Shown here piece by piece: positions 24,948 through 34,133 of a stretch of DNA of 64,000 nucleotides. Position numbers and translations under genes: made by a program. A model generated the notes under the pieces. That model was not told the origin of the DNA, did not search any database, and worked only from the letters and a program-made list of their open reading frames with translations. The DNA lies in NCBI GenBank assembly GCA_965207705.1, contig OZ242292.1, forward strand, positions 62,001 through 126,000, in the 5' to 3' direction. The stretch's first letter is position 1. The number at the start of each line of letters is the position of its first letter. The stretch comes from JAAOII01 sp965207705 (GTDB taxonomy: Bacteria; Pseudomonadota; Gammaproteobacteria; CBDBNL01; JAAOII01).

Positions 24948-27140
24948 TTACCACTGGACCGCTGTTCCTCCCTGTGTGCAAGTTAAGGCGGGATATGTCA
25001 TATTAGTGCCAAAATTCCAAACACGAAAATCATTTATGTCTCCCTTACCAGCAAGATCCGTATAGAGAGGCGACTGATCATTGGTAGTAAAATCGCCTGA
25101 AGCAGGGTCGCACCAAGCATTACCCCACCCGCTATATATCCCTGTAGAGTTAATGGGGGTTTGTAGTTCCCTGGTGCTCTTAGCCGTTGTATCTGGTAAA
25201 GTACCATTTGTAATTGTATCATTATCCCAATAGGATGATGTAACCATATTTGTATTCCCTCCCCCAAATAAAATACCAGTAGCAGGATGCGAAACTGTCA
25301 TTGTTGAATAGGAATGTTCAATAAAGGAGTTCAATCCATTGCCAACTAAAGAACCAGAGCGATTGACACTTGCCGTAACACTGCCTTCTCTTGTATAGGA
25401 ATGTGTAATATAGCTTTCAGGTGTGTAGCCAATCAAACCACCAACACGCGTAGATCCAGTCACTTCACTCGACAATACATAAGATGAGGTAACATTAGAT
25501 CTAAACGTGTAGCCAATCAAACCACCAACACTTCTTCCACCATCCACTTCACTCTCCAGCATATAAGATGATAAAACTTTGCCATTAATTGCAGAACCAA
25601 CCAAACCACCAACAAAGGATGTGGACATGTTTGCCGCTGTGACACCGATATCATCAATTCTGCCTTGTGCTGAACTGCCAATGATTAACATTTCATTATC
25701 TTCATCACCAAAGGCATGACCAACTAACAAACCAATACTGTATAAACCATCAGTAATAACTCCGTCTCTAATATGAATGTTACGTAAAACAGCATTGGGA
25801 CCTATAGCGCTAAACAAACCTATTCCATAAGCATCAGGATCATTTGAACTGCTTCCTGCGACTATGCGCATACTGCTAATAGTGAAACCATTGCCATCAA
25901 AAGTAGCATTAAACACATTGGGGCAAATTGTATCATCACCAGATATAAAAGTACAAATCCCTATTGGCTGCCAATTATTATAACCAGCGAGGTCTATGTC
26001 ATTCATAAGCTCATAGCCATTGCAACCGCCAACCGGGCAACCTCCACTATTACCCGCATCATCCATAGAGTTCTTGAAAGATGTTCCAGCTAAATTGTTA
26101 CGGGTTTGGTTAAGTTCATCTGCATTTCTTATTTCTATTAATCCATTGTTATTATCATCCACATCAGTATTGTCGCCTACGGTATCATTATCAATATCAC
26201 TAAACTCAGTCGCGTCATTGTCAAAAGCATCTTCGGGAGGTGAAGTATCAAAGCGACAACCATCACCATCAGCATCCACCGCTCCGCCTTCTCCGTGTCG
26301 CCAATTTGTAGAAGCCGTTGCAGAATCACAAAGATCAGCAGTATTATTGACGCCGTCTCCATCTATATCATTCTCAAGTGGATCGGCATCAGCATACCCA
26401 TCTCCATCAATATCTGGACCAATAAATCGTGTAATACTTGTCGAAGATACACTGTAATTTTTATCAGCACCACCTAATATTAAAGCAATTTCAAATGTGT
26501 AGCTTGTGTCAGTTGTTAATCCATTTATCGTATAGCTTCTATCTCTTCTTCCACCCCAAAGATTGTGGCCAGAGTTTATGATGATTGGAGTGTTTTCAAA
26601 ACTATTAGCGGTACTGACTTTATAGTGTATAGTGATTCGCTCTATTTCGAAAACAATAGGATTATTCCATATAAGAGTTGCGTTAATGGTATTGGGGATA
26701 ACTCGTAATGCTGTTACTCTGGCGGCGTATTCTGCTAGGTCATTATCAAAATGGTCTTCTATAGGAAGCACCCCCGTGCGACAACCATCATCATCATCGT
26801 CCCTTACCCCATCCACGCCAGCGCGCCAATTGCGAGCACTATGAGGGGGAAGACAATTATCCCTGGTGTCAGCTACCCCGTCATTATCTAAATCATTTAG
26901 ATTGACAGTATTTTGTCCGTTTCCGCCTCCGCCTCCGTTTCCGCCTCCGTTTCCGCCTCCGCCTCCGTTTCCACCTCCGCCTCCGTTTCCGCCTCCACAG
27001 GCAATGACAGAAGAAACAAGTATAAAAATCATGCTGAAACGTCCAATGTTTATACGCGGACGGGTATATAAACTACGCTGCAATAAGACAGCTAATCTTG
27101 CGATTACTCTTTTAATCACTCTTACAATAATATGATACAT
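24948..27140 (-). CDS. GLUG-repeat modular lipoprotein with Ca-binding TSP3-like repeats
   Basis: A 730-residue exported protein. The first 36 residues are basic; a Met at residue 37 starts a short signal with lipobox VIAC, so the start may be 27032. After the cysteine comes a Gly/Asn tract (GGGNGGGGG repeats), then DLDNDGVADTRDN-type acidic repeats, a fibronectin-like segment (ALRVIPNTINATLIWNNP), more DxDxDG repeats (GDGYADADPLENDIDGDG) and the NGLIEIRNADELNQTRNNLAG block. The C-terminal half is GLUG repeats (VGGLVGSA, VGGLIGYTF, VGGLIGYTP). It is a paralogue of the protein at 60061. Likely a surface adhesin or polymer-binding protein; the function is not known. Confidence 0.75.
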   Translation of the reverse strand: MYHIIVRVIKRVIARLAVLLQRSLYTRPRINIGRFSMIFILVSSVIACGGGNGGGGGNGGGGGNGGGNGGGGGNGQNTVNLNDLDNDGVADTRDNCLPPHSARNWRAGVDGVRDDDDDGCRTGVLPIEDHFDNDLAEYAARVTALRVIPNTINATLIWNNPIVFEIERITIHYKVSTANSFENTPIIINSGHNLWGGRRDRSYTINGLTTDTSYTFEIALILGGADKNYSVSSTSITRFIGPDIDGDGYADADPLENDIDGDGVNNTADLCDSATASTNWRHGEGGAVDADGDGCRFDTSPPEDAFDNDATEFSDIDNDTVGDNTDVDDNNNGLIEIRNADELNQTRNNLAGTSFKNSMDDAGNSGGCPVGGCNGYELMNDIDLAGYNNWQPIGICTFISGDDTICPNVFNATFDGNGFTISSMRIVAGSSSNDPDAYGIGLFSAIGPNAVLRNIHIRDGVITDGLYSIGLLVGHAFGDEDNEMLIIGSSAQGRIDDIGVTAANMSTSFVGGLVGSAINGKVLSSYMLESEVDGGRSVGGLIGYTFRSNVTSSYVLSSEVTGSTRVGGLIGYTPESYITHSYTREGSVTASVNRSGSLVGNGLNSFIEHSYSTMTVSHPATGILFGGGNTNMVTSSYWDNDTITNGTLPDTTAKSTRELQTPINSTGIYSGWGNAWCDPASGDFTTNDQSPLYTDLAGKGDINDFRVWNFGTNMTYPALTCTQGGTAVQW
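26920..27000. repeat. Low-complexity GGN/GGG coding repeat
   Basis: CCGCCTCCGTTTCCGCC-type units of 6-15 bp repeat along about 75 bp and encode the Gly/Asn linker right after the lipobox of the lipoprotein. It could vary in length between strains without breaking the frame. Confidence 0.7.
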
Positions 27141-27333
27141 AAATACTTTAACACTTTAACACTTCACTTTTAAATATAGTAATCAAATACAAACAAACTA
27201 ACAACATAGAATCAATAAGTTATACTTCATGGTTGTATCATTATATCACATTAATTAGCGATATTGTATCGTCAAATATATTATATAATTTTGGACTAAA
27301 AGTTTTTCTTCATGTTATATATAAGTCAGTCAT

Positions 27334-27348
27334 TTAACCTAAGGTTAA
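27334..27348. repeat. 15-bp palindrome after the inositol operon
   Basis: TTAACCT and AGGTTAA flank a single A immediately after the iolB stop. No T-run follows on the minus strand, so it is a poor terminator; it may be an operator or a processing site. The remaining 27141-27333 is AT-rich with no gene seen. Confidence 0.35.
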
Positions 27349-27354
27349 GAAATT

Positions 27355-28221
27355 CTACTTTGCTGAACCATCTGGATTAAAAACAGGAATACTAAATCTA
27401 TTATGCTCCCATTTATTTTCCTTCATAAAGCCCCAATCAGAATCATCCAAAGGCGGTGTTGCTCTTTGTTCATCATAAAGGTTCCCCGCCAGAAAGTTTA
27501 GAAAATACATCTTGCTGCCTGGCGATGCAACCGTAGGATGAAACCCTTTGGTTACCAGCACTAAGTCACGATTGACGATGCTAAAAACTTCGTTAAAATC
27601 TTCATCTTTGCGATAATTGCGATGAATACCAAAACCGCTATCTTGTGGCTCAAAGCGATAGTAATAGGTTTCTTCCAAATATGGAGAACCTCCATAGCCA
27701 TCATGGCAATGTGGTGGCCAGCCAGACCAAGATCCGCCAGGAATATAAACTTCAAACAATATCAAACGTTCAGCAGGAAGAGGATGAGATAGAATATGAT
27801 TCACCTGACGTCTAGCCGGCGCTTCGCCACGCTCCTCTTGTTTCATTTCTGATGGTTCAAAAAGCCGCACAGGAAACTTGCCTTCTGCTGGAGCAGCGCC
27901 TATGGCAAACTCGCTATCCTTGCTGGCGCTAATGCGTAGCTCACTGCCAGGAGGCGCATATAAAACCTGCGGCATACTGCTAAAGACATCCTTGCGTTGT
28001 AGAGTAAATGATTTGTCGCCAACACTGACATTTATTTCCCCGCTCAAGGGAACTAGTGCCGCTTCCTTACCCTCGGTTGCATAAGAAAAATTCTCCCCTT
28101 GTTGCAAAGTCAATGCATTGAACTCTAAATAGTCCCAGTTATAATCCTTAGGATTAACCTGATGAATATAGGGGGACTTTTGATTAGGTTGCTGATTAGG
28201 TTTTAGAATATGTTGTTTCAT
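27355..28221 (-). CDS. iolB: 5-deoxy-glucuronate isomerase
   Basis: Isomerises 5-deoxy-D-glucuronate to 2-deoxy-5-keto-D-gluconate in myo-inositol breakdown. The 288 residues form a double cupin; the metal-binding motif is HCHDGYGGSPYLEETYYYR with PPHCHDG before it, and GFHPTVASPGSKMYFLNFLAG in the C-terminal part. It is the last gene of the inositol operon, 44 bp after iolG. Length and motifs match IolB well. Confidence 0.93.
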   Translation of the reverse strand: MKQHILKPNQQPNQKSPYIHQVNPKDYNWDYLEFNALTLQQGENFSYATEGKEAALVPLSGEINVSVGDKSFTLQRKDVFSSMPQVLYAPPGSELRISASKDSEFAIGAAPAEGKFPVRLFEPSEMKQEERGEAPARRQVNHILSHPLPAERLILFEVYIPGGSWSGWPPHCHDGYGGSPYLEETYYYRFEPQDSGFGIHRNYRKDEDFNEVFSIVNRDLVLVTKGFHPTVASPGSKMYFLNFLAGNLYDEQRATPPLDDSDWGFMKENKWEHNRFSIPVFNPDGSAK

Positions 28222-28265
28222 AAAGTTATTATAAGGTCGTTATCAGGTTATTACAAGGTGGGTTG

Positions 28266-29288
28266 TTATAAGGGCAATGACAGCTTAACTGTAGTTTTCT
28301 TTTTTAGCGCCAGTGCCGCCTGCTGCGCCATATAAATTGTATTAATCCCGCCAATAACAGTTGCCTTGGCTTCTTCTTGCGCCTTTTTATCTCCACGGAC
28401 AGCGCGAGCAAAAGTATCCATAATTGTTTTAAAAGATTCGTTGTATCGTTCCAAAAAGAAGTGTTGCAAGGGTGACTCACTAAATCCTTTGGCTGTGGCG
28501 GTTATTAAATTATCATTGTGAAAGTTTTGAGTTTGCAGCATCCCCTTGCTGCCAAACACCTCAATCCTTTGGTCATAGCCATATACAGCGCGGCGACTAT
28601 TATGGATAGCACAGGTGCAACCACGCGCTGTGGTAGCTGATACCAAAGCGCTATCATAGTCCCCTGCTTTACCAATCGCCTCATCTGTAATGGCTGATGC
28701 CATTGCAGAAATAGCAACTGGAGGTTCATCTAAAAGATGCAACATCAAATCAAAATCATGAATCGTCATATCCATGAAAATTCCCCCCGCCTCACGAATA
28801 TAAGATAACGGCGGAGCCGCTGGGTCGCGACTAGTAATCTGTATATGCTCAATTTGTCCTAAGTCCCCCTTATTTAATTTCTGCTTTAGTAAATAATTAC
28901 CATTATCAAACCGACGATTAAACCCTATCATTAATGTCCCTTTATGCTTAGCAACAAAGTCCCTACAAGCAATACTTTCCTTTAATGAATGAGTAAGGGG
29001 TTTTTCACAAAAAACCGCTTTGCCAGCTGCAATCCCTTGCTTAATTAATTCAATATGAGTATCTACAGGTGTACATATAACCACTGCCTGTGTTTCATCA
29101 TCTTGCATAATATCTTTGATGCTATCGGCAACTGCGACTCCAACCTTACGACTGATTTTATTAGCAAGGGCGGGAATCTTATCAAACACATAAGTAAGGC
29201 GGACATCAGGCATTGATGCGATATTTGCGGCATGCACAGCGCCGATACGCCCGCAGCCCAGAACTGCAATCCCCATTAATTTAGACAT
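28266..29288 (-). CDS. iolG: Inositol 2-dehydrogenase
   Basis: NAD-dependent oxidation of myo-inositol to 2-keto-myo-inositol (scyllo-inosose), the first catabolic step. The Rossmann motif is GCGRIGAVH (11-19), the Gfo/Idh/MocA EKPL motif is present (CEKPLTHS), and the catalytic region reads MDMTIHDFDLMLHL. The 340 residues match IolG. It overlaps the iolE stop by 8 bp and precedes iolB. The two other Gfo/Idh/MocA genes in the operon are more distant, so this is the best candidate for the canonical enzyme. Confidence 0.9.
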   Translation of the reverse strand: MSKLMGIAVLGCGRIGAVHAANIASMPDVRLTYVFDKIPALANKISRKVGVAVADSIKDIMQDDETQAVVICTPVDTHIELIKQGIAAGKAVFCEKPLTHSLKESIACRDFVAKHKGTLMIGFNRRFDNGNYLLKQKLNKGDLGQIEHIQITSRDPAAPPLSYIREAGGIFMDMTIHDFDLMLHLLDEPPVAISAMASAITDEAIGKAGDYDSALVSATTARGCTCAIHNSRRAVYGYDQRIEVFGSKGMLQTQNFHNDNLITATAKGFSESPLQHFFLERYNESFKTIMDTFARAVRGDKKAQEEAKATVIGGINTIYMAQQAALALKKKTTVKLSLPL

Positions 29289-30162
29289 TACTAATCATTG
29301 ATGTAAGATAGTTATGCGCCTTTTGCGCATATTCCTTAGGTGGCGCTTTTGCTGGATCTTGCTCGGCTTCCACTACAAACCATCCTTCATAAGAACTGGC
29401 AAATACTGCCCGTAATATGCTGTCAAAATCAATATCACCATCACTTGGGACTGTAAAACTCCCGTCTATAACACCAGACATAAAACTTTTATTCTCGCTA
29501 CGTACTTTGCGAATCACTTCTTGGCGTACATCTTTTAGATGAATATGGTTAATTCGCTTGATGTACTTATTTAGCACTTCAAGTGGTTCAGCTCCCGCAT
29601 AGCTTAGATGCCCCGTATCATATAGCAGGTTAACATTGGGGCATTCTTCCATCATTCTATCAATTTCTTCTTCCGTTTCAATCACGGTTCCAATATGGGC
29701 ATGATAGGTTAAAGGCATATTTACCTCTTTCATTAGCAATGCCAGTTCATCCAGACGAGAAGTAAATCTCTGCCATTCTTCTTCCGTCATAATCTTTTTA
29801 TTAGAGACGCCTGTGTCAATTTGGTTGTGAATAGTGCTGTTTATGGTCTCTGAAACTACCACTACCTTGCATCCCATTGCCCTCAAAAGTTCAATATGAG
29901 GACGCATTGCTTCAAATTCTTCCTTAGCGCTGCGATTTAATAGCCCCATATCATACCAACCAGAAGCCAGTTGAAGATTATAAGGTTGTAGCATGGCGCG
30001 AAGTTCATCCGCTTGCCTTGGATATTGGGCTCCCATTTCCACCCCATCATAACCAATTTCTGCCGCCTCAGTAAAGAATTTATCAAGAGTGTTTTCCGCT
30101 CCAAGCGCCGGCATATCATCGTTGCGCCAGTTTATCGGACTTACTGCAAGTTTATATTTCAT
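29281..30162 (-). CDS. iolE: Myo-inosose-2 dehydratase
   Basis: Dehydrates scyllo-inosose to 3D-trihydroxycyclohexane-1,2-dione. It is a TIM-barrel AP-endonuclease-2-like fold with metal ligands in MPLTYHAHIGT, NLLYDTGHLSY, INHIHLKDVR and FVVEAEQDPAKAPP. A TTG at 30168 lies two codons before the ATG at 30162; I take the ATG, giving MKYKLAVSPINW, the usual IolE beginning. About 293 residues, normal length. It lies 45 bp after iolD. Confidence 0.92.
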   Translation of the reverse strand: MKYKLAVSPINWRNDDMPALGAENTLDKFFTEAAEIGYDGVEMGAQYPRQADELRAMLQPYNLQLASGWYDMGLLNRSAKEEFEAMRPHIELLRAMGCKVVVVSETINSTIHNQIDTGVSNKKIMTEEEWQRFTSRLDELALLMKEVNMPLTYHAHIGTVIETEEEIDRMMEECPNVNLLYDTGHLSYAGAEPLEVLNKYIKRINHIHLKDVRQEVIRKVRSENKSFMSGVIDGSFTVPSDGDIDFDSILRAVFASSYEGWFVVEAEQDPAKAPPKEYAQKAHNYLTSMISNV

Positions 30163-30207
30163 GTTCAATTATTATCAATGTTTTATCAATGTGTTATTAA
30201 TGTGTTC

Positions 30208-32130
30208 TTATAATCGCTGTTTCTTTTTGCCTGCAAGCTGAGCTTTGTATGCCTTACGCACTGCAGATTTTTGCGACACTTCAGGGACGCCTACTTCCCA
30301 CCAGGTTCCGCCCTCTTTGGTGGAAATCTCAGGGTCGGTATCAAGAACTATCGCATAAGAATTCTTTGACTCCATTGCTCTGGCAAGGGCTGCGGGCATC
30401 TCAGTTAAATCGTCTAACTTTTCTACATCCGCCCCTAATGATTTAGCATGCATAGCAAAGTCCACCTTGCTTGGGTTCTTGTGGATTGTATTTTTGTGGT
30501 CAAGAAGATTATTAAATTTATCTCCACCACAGGCAGATTGCAGGCGATTGATGCATCCATAGCCACGATTATCTAATATCACCAGAATTATCTTAATCCC
30601 CAGCATGCAAGATGTAGCCAGTTCTGAGTTTAACATCAGGTAGCTGCCGTCTCCCACCATTACCACTATATTACGGGTGGGATAAGCCATCTTAACTCCC
30701 AAAGCTCCAGCTATCTCATAGCCCATACAAGAATAACCATACTCTACATGATAGGTTAATGGGTTATCACTACGCCAGTGTTTATGCAATTCTGCTGGCA
30801 AGCTTCCAGCAGCGCAAACAACTGTTGTATTGCCATCGCAAAAATTATTCACTGCGCCCACTACCTCAGCATCGCTTGGCAAACGTTTATTCTTGGTCTT
30901 AATATCCCTGGTCTTAACATCATAGGTGCATAACTTTGCTGATGTTTTATTCCAACTCGCCTGTTTTTCCTGCGCCTTTTCTCTCCACGCGGCAGAGGAT
31001 TTCCAATTTCCTAAATTAGCATCAATACTCTGTAAGCCAACCAAGGCATCTGCAACAAGCGGCATAGCATTATGCTTCACTGTATCATGAGCTGTAGTAT
31101 TCAACTGAATAATTTGCGCCTTCGGGTTTTGAAAAAGTGAACGTGACGCTGTGGTAAAATCTTGTAACCGAGTTCCCACAGCTAATACTAAGTCGGCTTC
31201 TTTTGCCATTTCATTGGCTGCTGCTGTCCCTGTTACCCCTATTGCCCCCATGTTATACTTATGCGCAAACGAAAGGGCTCCTTTACCTGCTTGGGTCTCA
31301 CCAACCGCTATACCTCTTTTATCTGCTATATTGGCGAGCTCTTTTTCTGCTTGAGAGTAGAAAACTCCACCGCCTGATACAATAAACGGCTTTTCCGATT
31401 TAGCAATAGCAGCCAACACATTTTGCAGTTCATTCTTATCTGGCTCAATACGGCGAATCTCTCTGAGCCGTGGCTTGAAAAACTCAACAGGAAAATCATA
31501 AGCAAAGGATTGAATATCCTGTGGCATAGAAATAGTAACTGGTCCGCGTCTTGCCGCATCAGTTAGCACTGCTATAGCATTTGGCAAGGAATGCAGTAAT
31601 TGCTCAGGACGGGTAATTCTATCCCAAAAGCAAGATACTGGGCGAAAGCAATCGTTAACCGAAGCAGTGGCATCCGCAGGGTTTTCTCCTTGTTGCAGAA
31701 CAGGGTCAGGATGACGAGTTGCAAAAATATCTCCTGGCAACAGTAGCAAAGGAAGGCGATTAACATACGCAACTGCTGCTGCAGTTACCATGTTGGTGGC
31801 GCCAGGACCAATAGATGAAGTACAAAACATCATACGCTGACATCTCATAGCTTTGGCATAAGCAATTGCGCTATGCGCCATTGCCTGCTCGTTGTGGGCG
31901 CGATAGGTTGGCAATTGTTTGCTATGTTCAAATAACGCTTGCCCTATTCCAGCCACATTTCCATGACCAAAAATAGCAAATCCGCCAGCAAATAGTGACG
32001 TCTTTTTATGTTGCGCTTGGCACAGATTGCTCGTTTTGCCTAAGCTTTCTGCTTGCTCCACAACCATTACTTGTTGGGAGCAAAGATAACGCACTAGCGC
32101 TTGCGCAGCTGTTAGTTTAATTGTTTTCAT
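30208..32130 (-). CDS. iolD: 3D-(3,5/4)-trihydroxycyclohexane-1,2-dione acylhydrolase
   Basis: ThDP enzyme opening the cyclic diketone to 5-deoxy-glucuronate. Layout follows the acetolactate-synthase fold: N-terminal pyrimidine-binding domain with FGHGNVAGIGQALFE and YRAHNEQAMAHSAIAYAKA, central domain (SGGGVFYSQAEKEL), C-terminal ThDP motif VGDGSYLMLNSEL to VILDN. The 640 residues match IolD. It overlaps the iolC stop by 14 bp. GTWWEVGVPEVS near the C-terminus is characteristic of the family. Confidence 0.94.
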   Translation of the reverse strand: MKTIKLTAAQALVRYLCSQQVMVVEQAESLGKTSNLCQAQHKKTSLFAGGFAIFGHGNVAGIGQALFEHSKQLPTYRAHNEQAMAHSAIAYAKAMRCQRMMFCTSSIGPGATNMVTAAAVAYVNRLPLLLLPGDIFATRHPDPVLQQGENPADATASVNDCFRPVSCFWDRITRPEQLLHSLPNAIAVLTDAARRGPVTISMPQDIQSFAYDFPVEFFKPRLREIRRIEPDKNELQNVLAAIAKSEKPFIVSGGGVFYSQAEKELANIADKRGIAVGETQAGKGALSFAHKYNMGAIGVTGTAAANEMAKEADLVLAVGTRLQDFTTASRSLFQNPKAQIIQLNTTAHDTVKHNAMPLVADALVGLQSIDANLGNWKSSAAWREKAQEKQASWNKTSAKLCTYDVKTRDIKTKNKRLPSDAEVVGAVNNFCDGNTTVVCAAGSLPAELHKHWRSDNPLTYHVEYGYSCMGYEIAGALGVKMAYPTRNIVVMVGDGSYLMLNSELATSCMLGIKIILVILDNRGYGCINRLQSACGGDKFNNLLDHKNTIHKNPSKVDFAMHAKSLGADVEKLDDLTEMPAALARAMESKNSYAIVLDTDPEISTKEGGTWWEVGVPEVSQKSAVRKAYKAQLAGKKKQRL

Positions 32131-34123
32131 TTCTACAAGATTCCCAGTTTTTTACTATGGTTTTAAAATTACTATATATCCTATCAATTGCCTCCTCCTT
32201 ATCAAGCTTACCGCTTAACCAATCCTTACAGGCAAGCGCAAAAATACTGCGCCCTATCGCATATCCTTTGCAAATTCTCTGTTTGGTAGCCAGAACAAAT
32301 TCTTCTTTTAGGGCATCAATCGGTTTATCTGCTCCTAACAGCAACAAACCGCGACAATGCTTATCATTTTTGTCAATAACTGCAGTTACTTTATCCCAAT
32401 CTTCTTGTGTGTTCATAGCCGCAAGTTTCCACCAATCAGGAAACACATTATTTTTATACACTAGCTCAATTGATGCTATGATTTCATCTGAGCTTAGTCC
32501 GCTGCCTTGCTGTGTTGAAACGGGCGGTAAAATCTCTACTAAAAGTTCTAATCCTGCCGAACGGCATAATTGATACAAACGGTTTAATCTATGCATCTGT
32601 TTTTCTTGTAACTCTGCATTATCTTTAGGTTGATGAAAAATTAAGCACTTAATTGTATGCCTCTTTTGGAAGTGCTTAATTACAACCCCAATATCTTCCG
32701 TAAAATCAAAGTCCAATGGTCTTGCCAACGGCTTCTCAACAGGACGAGCGCTCCATAGTGAAGTTAAAGAGCTTTTTTGCAATATATCCGCGCCATATTT
32801 ATCATCACAAATTAAACCAAACTGCATAGCGGAGTTATTGCTATATTCTGCGCGCACCTTATTAAATGCTTGATAAATAATATCCTTTGCTTCCTTAATT
32901 TTTGCCACACCTTCTTTGCTTTTTATGTCTATTTTTGCATCATCCACCATTGCTTCCAGTTGAACACGATGGTCAAAAGCTAAAATATGCAGATTGTTCC
33001 AAGGTTTGTTTTTAGCTGCGTTATGCTCTCCATCCTGCATACTATCCCCGCCTTTGGAACGGGAACGAGTGGTAGCATGATGTAAATGTTTGAAATAAGG
33101 GTCCTCATCCGGGACAGCGGGAAGCCGAGTGTGGTTTTGAATAAAATACTCCAGCTCATCCTTAGAAGGCGAAGCAGGCGAACAACCATGGCGGGTTACC
33201 ACCAGCGCCCCAGATGCATTGCCGTGAGTTGCGCACTCCTGCCAATCCTTACCGCGTAAATATGCCGAAAGGAAGCCACTCATAAAAGCGTCTCCAGCGC
33301 CAACCGAATTGAGAACCTCAATAGAAAAACTTTTGCCGTCTGGCGTCAATTCATCAGGCACATCTCCTGCAATGACGCAACAGCCGAGCGCCCCCATTTT
33401 ATACACAAAAACCGCCTCACTTATTTTACGGATATTCCGCAATGACTCAAGAGGGTTGGTGCTGCCGCCTGCTATATTAAATTCTTCATCAGTTCCCACT
33501 ATTAAATCGCATTGCGGCAAAATTTGTTGGATGTGCTTGGTAACATCAGAGTTCTCTACAAAACGACTCTCCCCTCCGCCAAGTCCAGTAAGCCCCCAGA
33601 GCGTAGGACGATAGTCAATATCAAATAGTATCTTAGTGTTATGTTTTTTAGCAAGAGCAACAGCGCAAAAACATGCTTTCGCGGTTGTATCTGAAGATAG
33701 ATGCACTCCGCTTAACAGTATTGCTTGGCTATTGGCAATTGCGTCTTCTTGCATATCATCTTCGCAGATGCCCATATCAGCGCAGTGCTTACGATAATAT
33801 AACAAAGGAAAGGTTTCAGCATCCTGAATACCCAGCAACACCAAAGTAGTAAGTCGTTCCTTATCTGTGACTATGTATTGAGTATCAACCCCATTATTAG
33901 CAAACGTATCTATAAGATACCTGCCCATCTGCTCGTCTCCCACCCGAGTTATCATTGCCACATTCAACCCCAAGCGCGAGGTTCCTATTGCAATGTTTGC
34001 TGGACAGCCGCCTACATATTTGCTAAACGACAGCATGTCCTCCAAGCGGCCACCAAATTGGTCGCCATAAAGGTCAACGCCAGACCTTCCGATGGAAACC
34101 AAATCATATTTTCTGCCTTCCAT
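32117..34123 (-). CDS. iolC: 5-dehydro-2-deoxygluconokinase fused to a DUF2090 domain
   Basis: Phosphorylates 2-deoxy-5-keto-gluconate. Residues 1 to about 340 are a PfkB-type sugar kinase with the GAGDAFMSGF motif (catalytic Asp) and an N-terminal CPANIAIGTSRLGL sugar-binding stretch. From about 375 to the end is a DUF2090 domain, aldolase-like, as in many proteobacterial IolC proteins; it may perform or assist the following cleavage (IolJ step), since no separate iolJ is present. The linker has an Arg/Ser repeat (TTRSRSKGG). The gene begins 10 bp after the first oxidoreductase and overlaps iolD. Confidence 0.92.
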   Translation of the reverse strand: MEGRKYDLVSIGRSGVDLYGDQFGGRLEDMLSFSKYVGGCPANIAIGTSRLGLNVAMITRVGDEQMGRYLIDTFANNGVDTQYIVTDKERLTTLVLLGIQDAETFPLLYYRKHCADMGICEDDMQEDAIANSQAILLSGVHLSSDTTAKACFCAVALAKKHNTKILFDIDYRPTLWGLTGLGGGESRFVENSDVTKHIQQILPQCDLIVGTDEEFNIAGGSTNPLESLRNIRKISEAVFVYKMGALGCCVIAGDVPDELTPDGKSFSIEVLNSVGAGDAFMSGFLSAYLRGKDWQECATHGNASGALVVTRHGCSPASPSKDELEYFIQNHTRLPAVPDEDPYFKHLHHATTRSRSKGGDSMQDGEHNAAKNKPWNNLHILAFDHRVQLEAMVDDAKIDIKSKEGVAKIKEAKDIIYQAFNKVRAEYSNNSAMQFGLICDDKYGADILQKSSLTSLWSARPVEKPLARPLDFDFTEDIGVVIKHFQKRHTIKCLIFHQPKDNAELQEKQMHRLNRLYQLCRSAGLELLVEILPPVSTQQGSGLSSDEIIASIELVYKNNVFPDWWKLAAMNTQEDWDKVTAVIDKNDKHCRGLLLLGADKPIDALKEEFVLATKQRICKGYAIGRSIFALACKDWLSGKLDKEEAIDRIYSNFKTIVKNWESCRNENN

Positions 34124-34133
34124 CTATTATGCC

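Noticed and set aside
26920..27000. CRISPR-like periodicity
   Set aside because: Units are 6-15 bp coding repeats without unique spacers; no cas genes are present.
26866..27135. Plus-strand Pro-rich ORF opposite the lipoprotein
   Set aside because: It is the complement of the Gly/Asn repeat coding DNA; its Pro/Phe repeats are an artefact of the low-complexity tract.
27141..27333. Promoter with TTGACG and TATAAT for the first lipoprotein
   Set aside because: The spacing is about 24 bp, too long for sigma70; no other pair was convincing.
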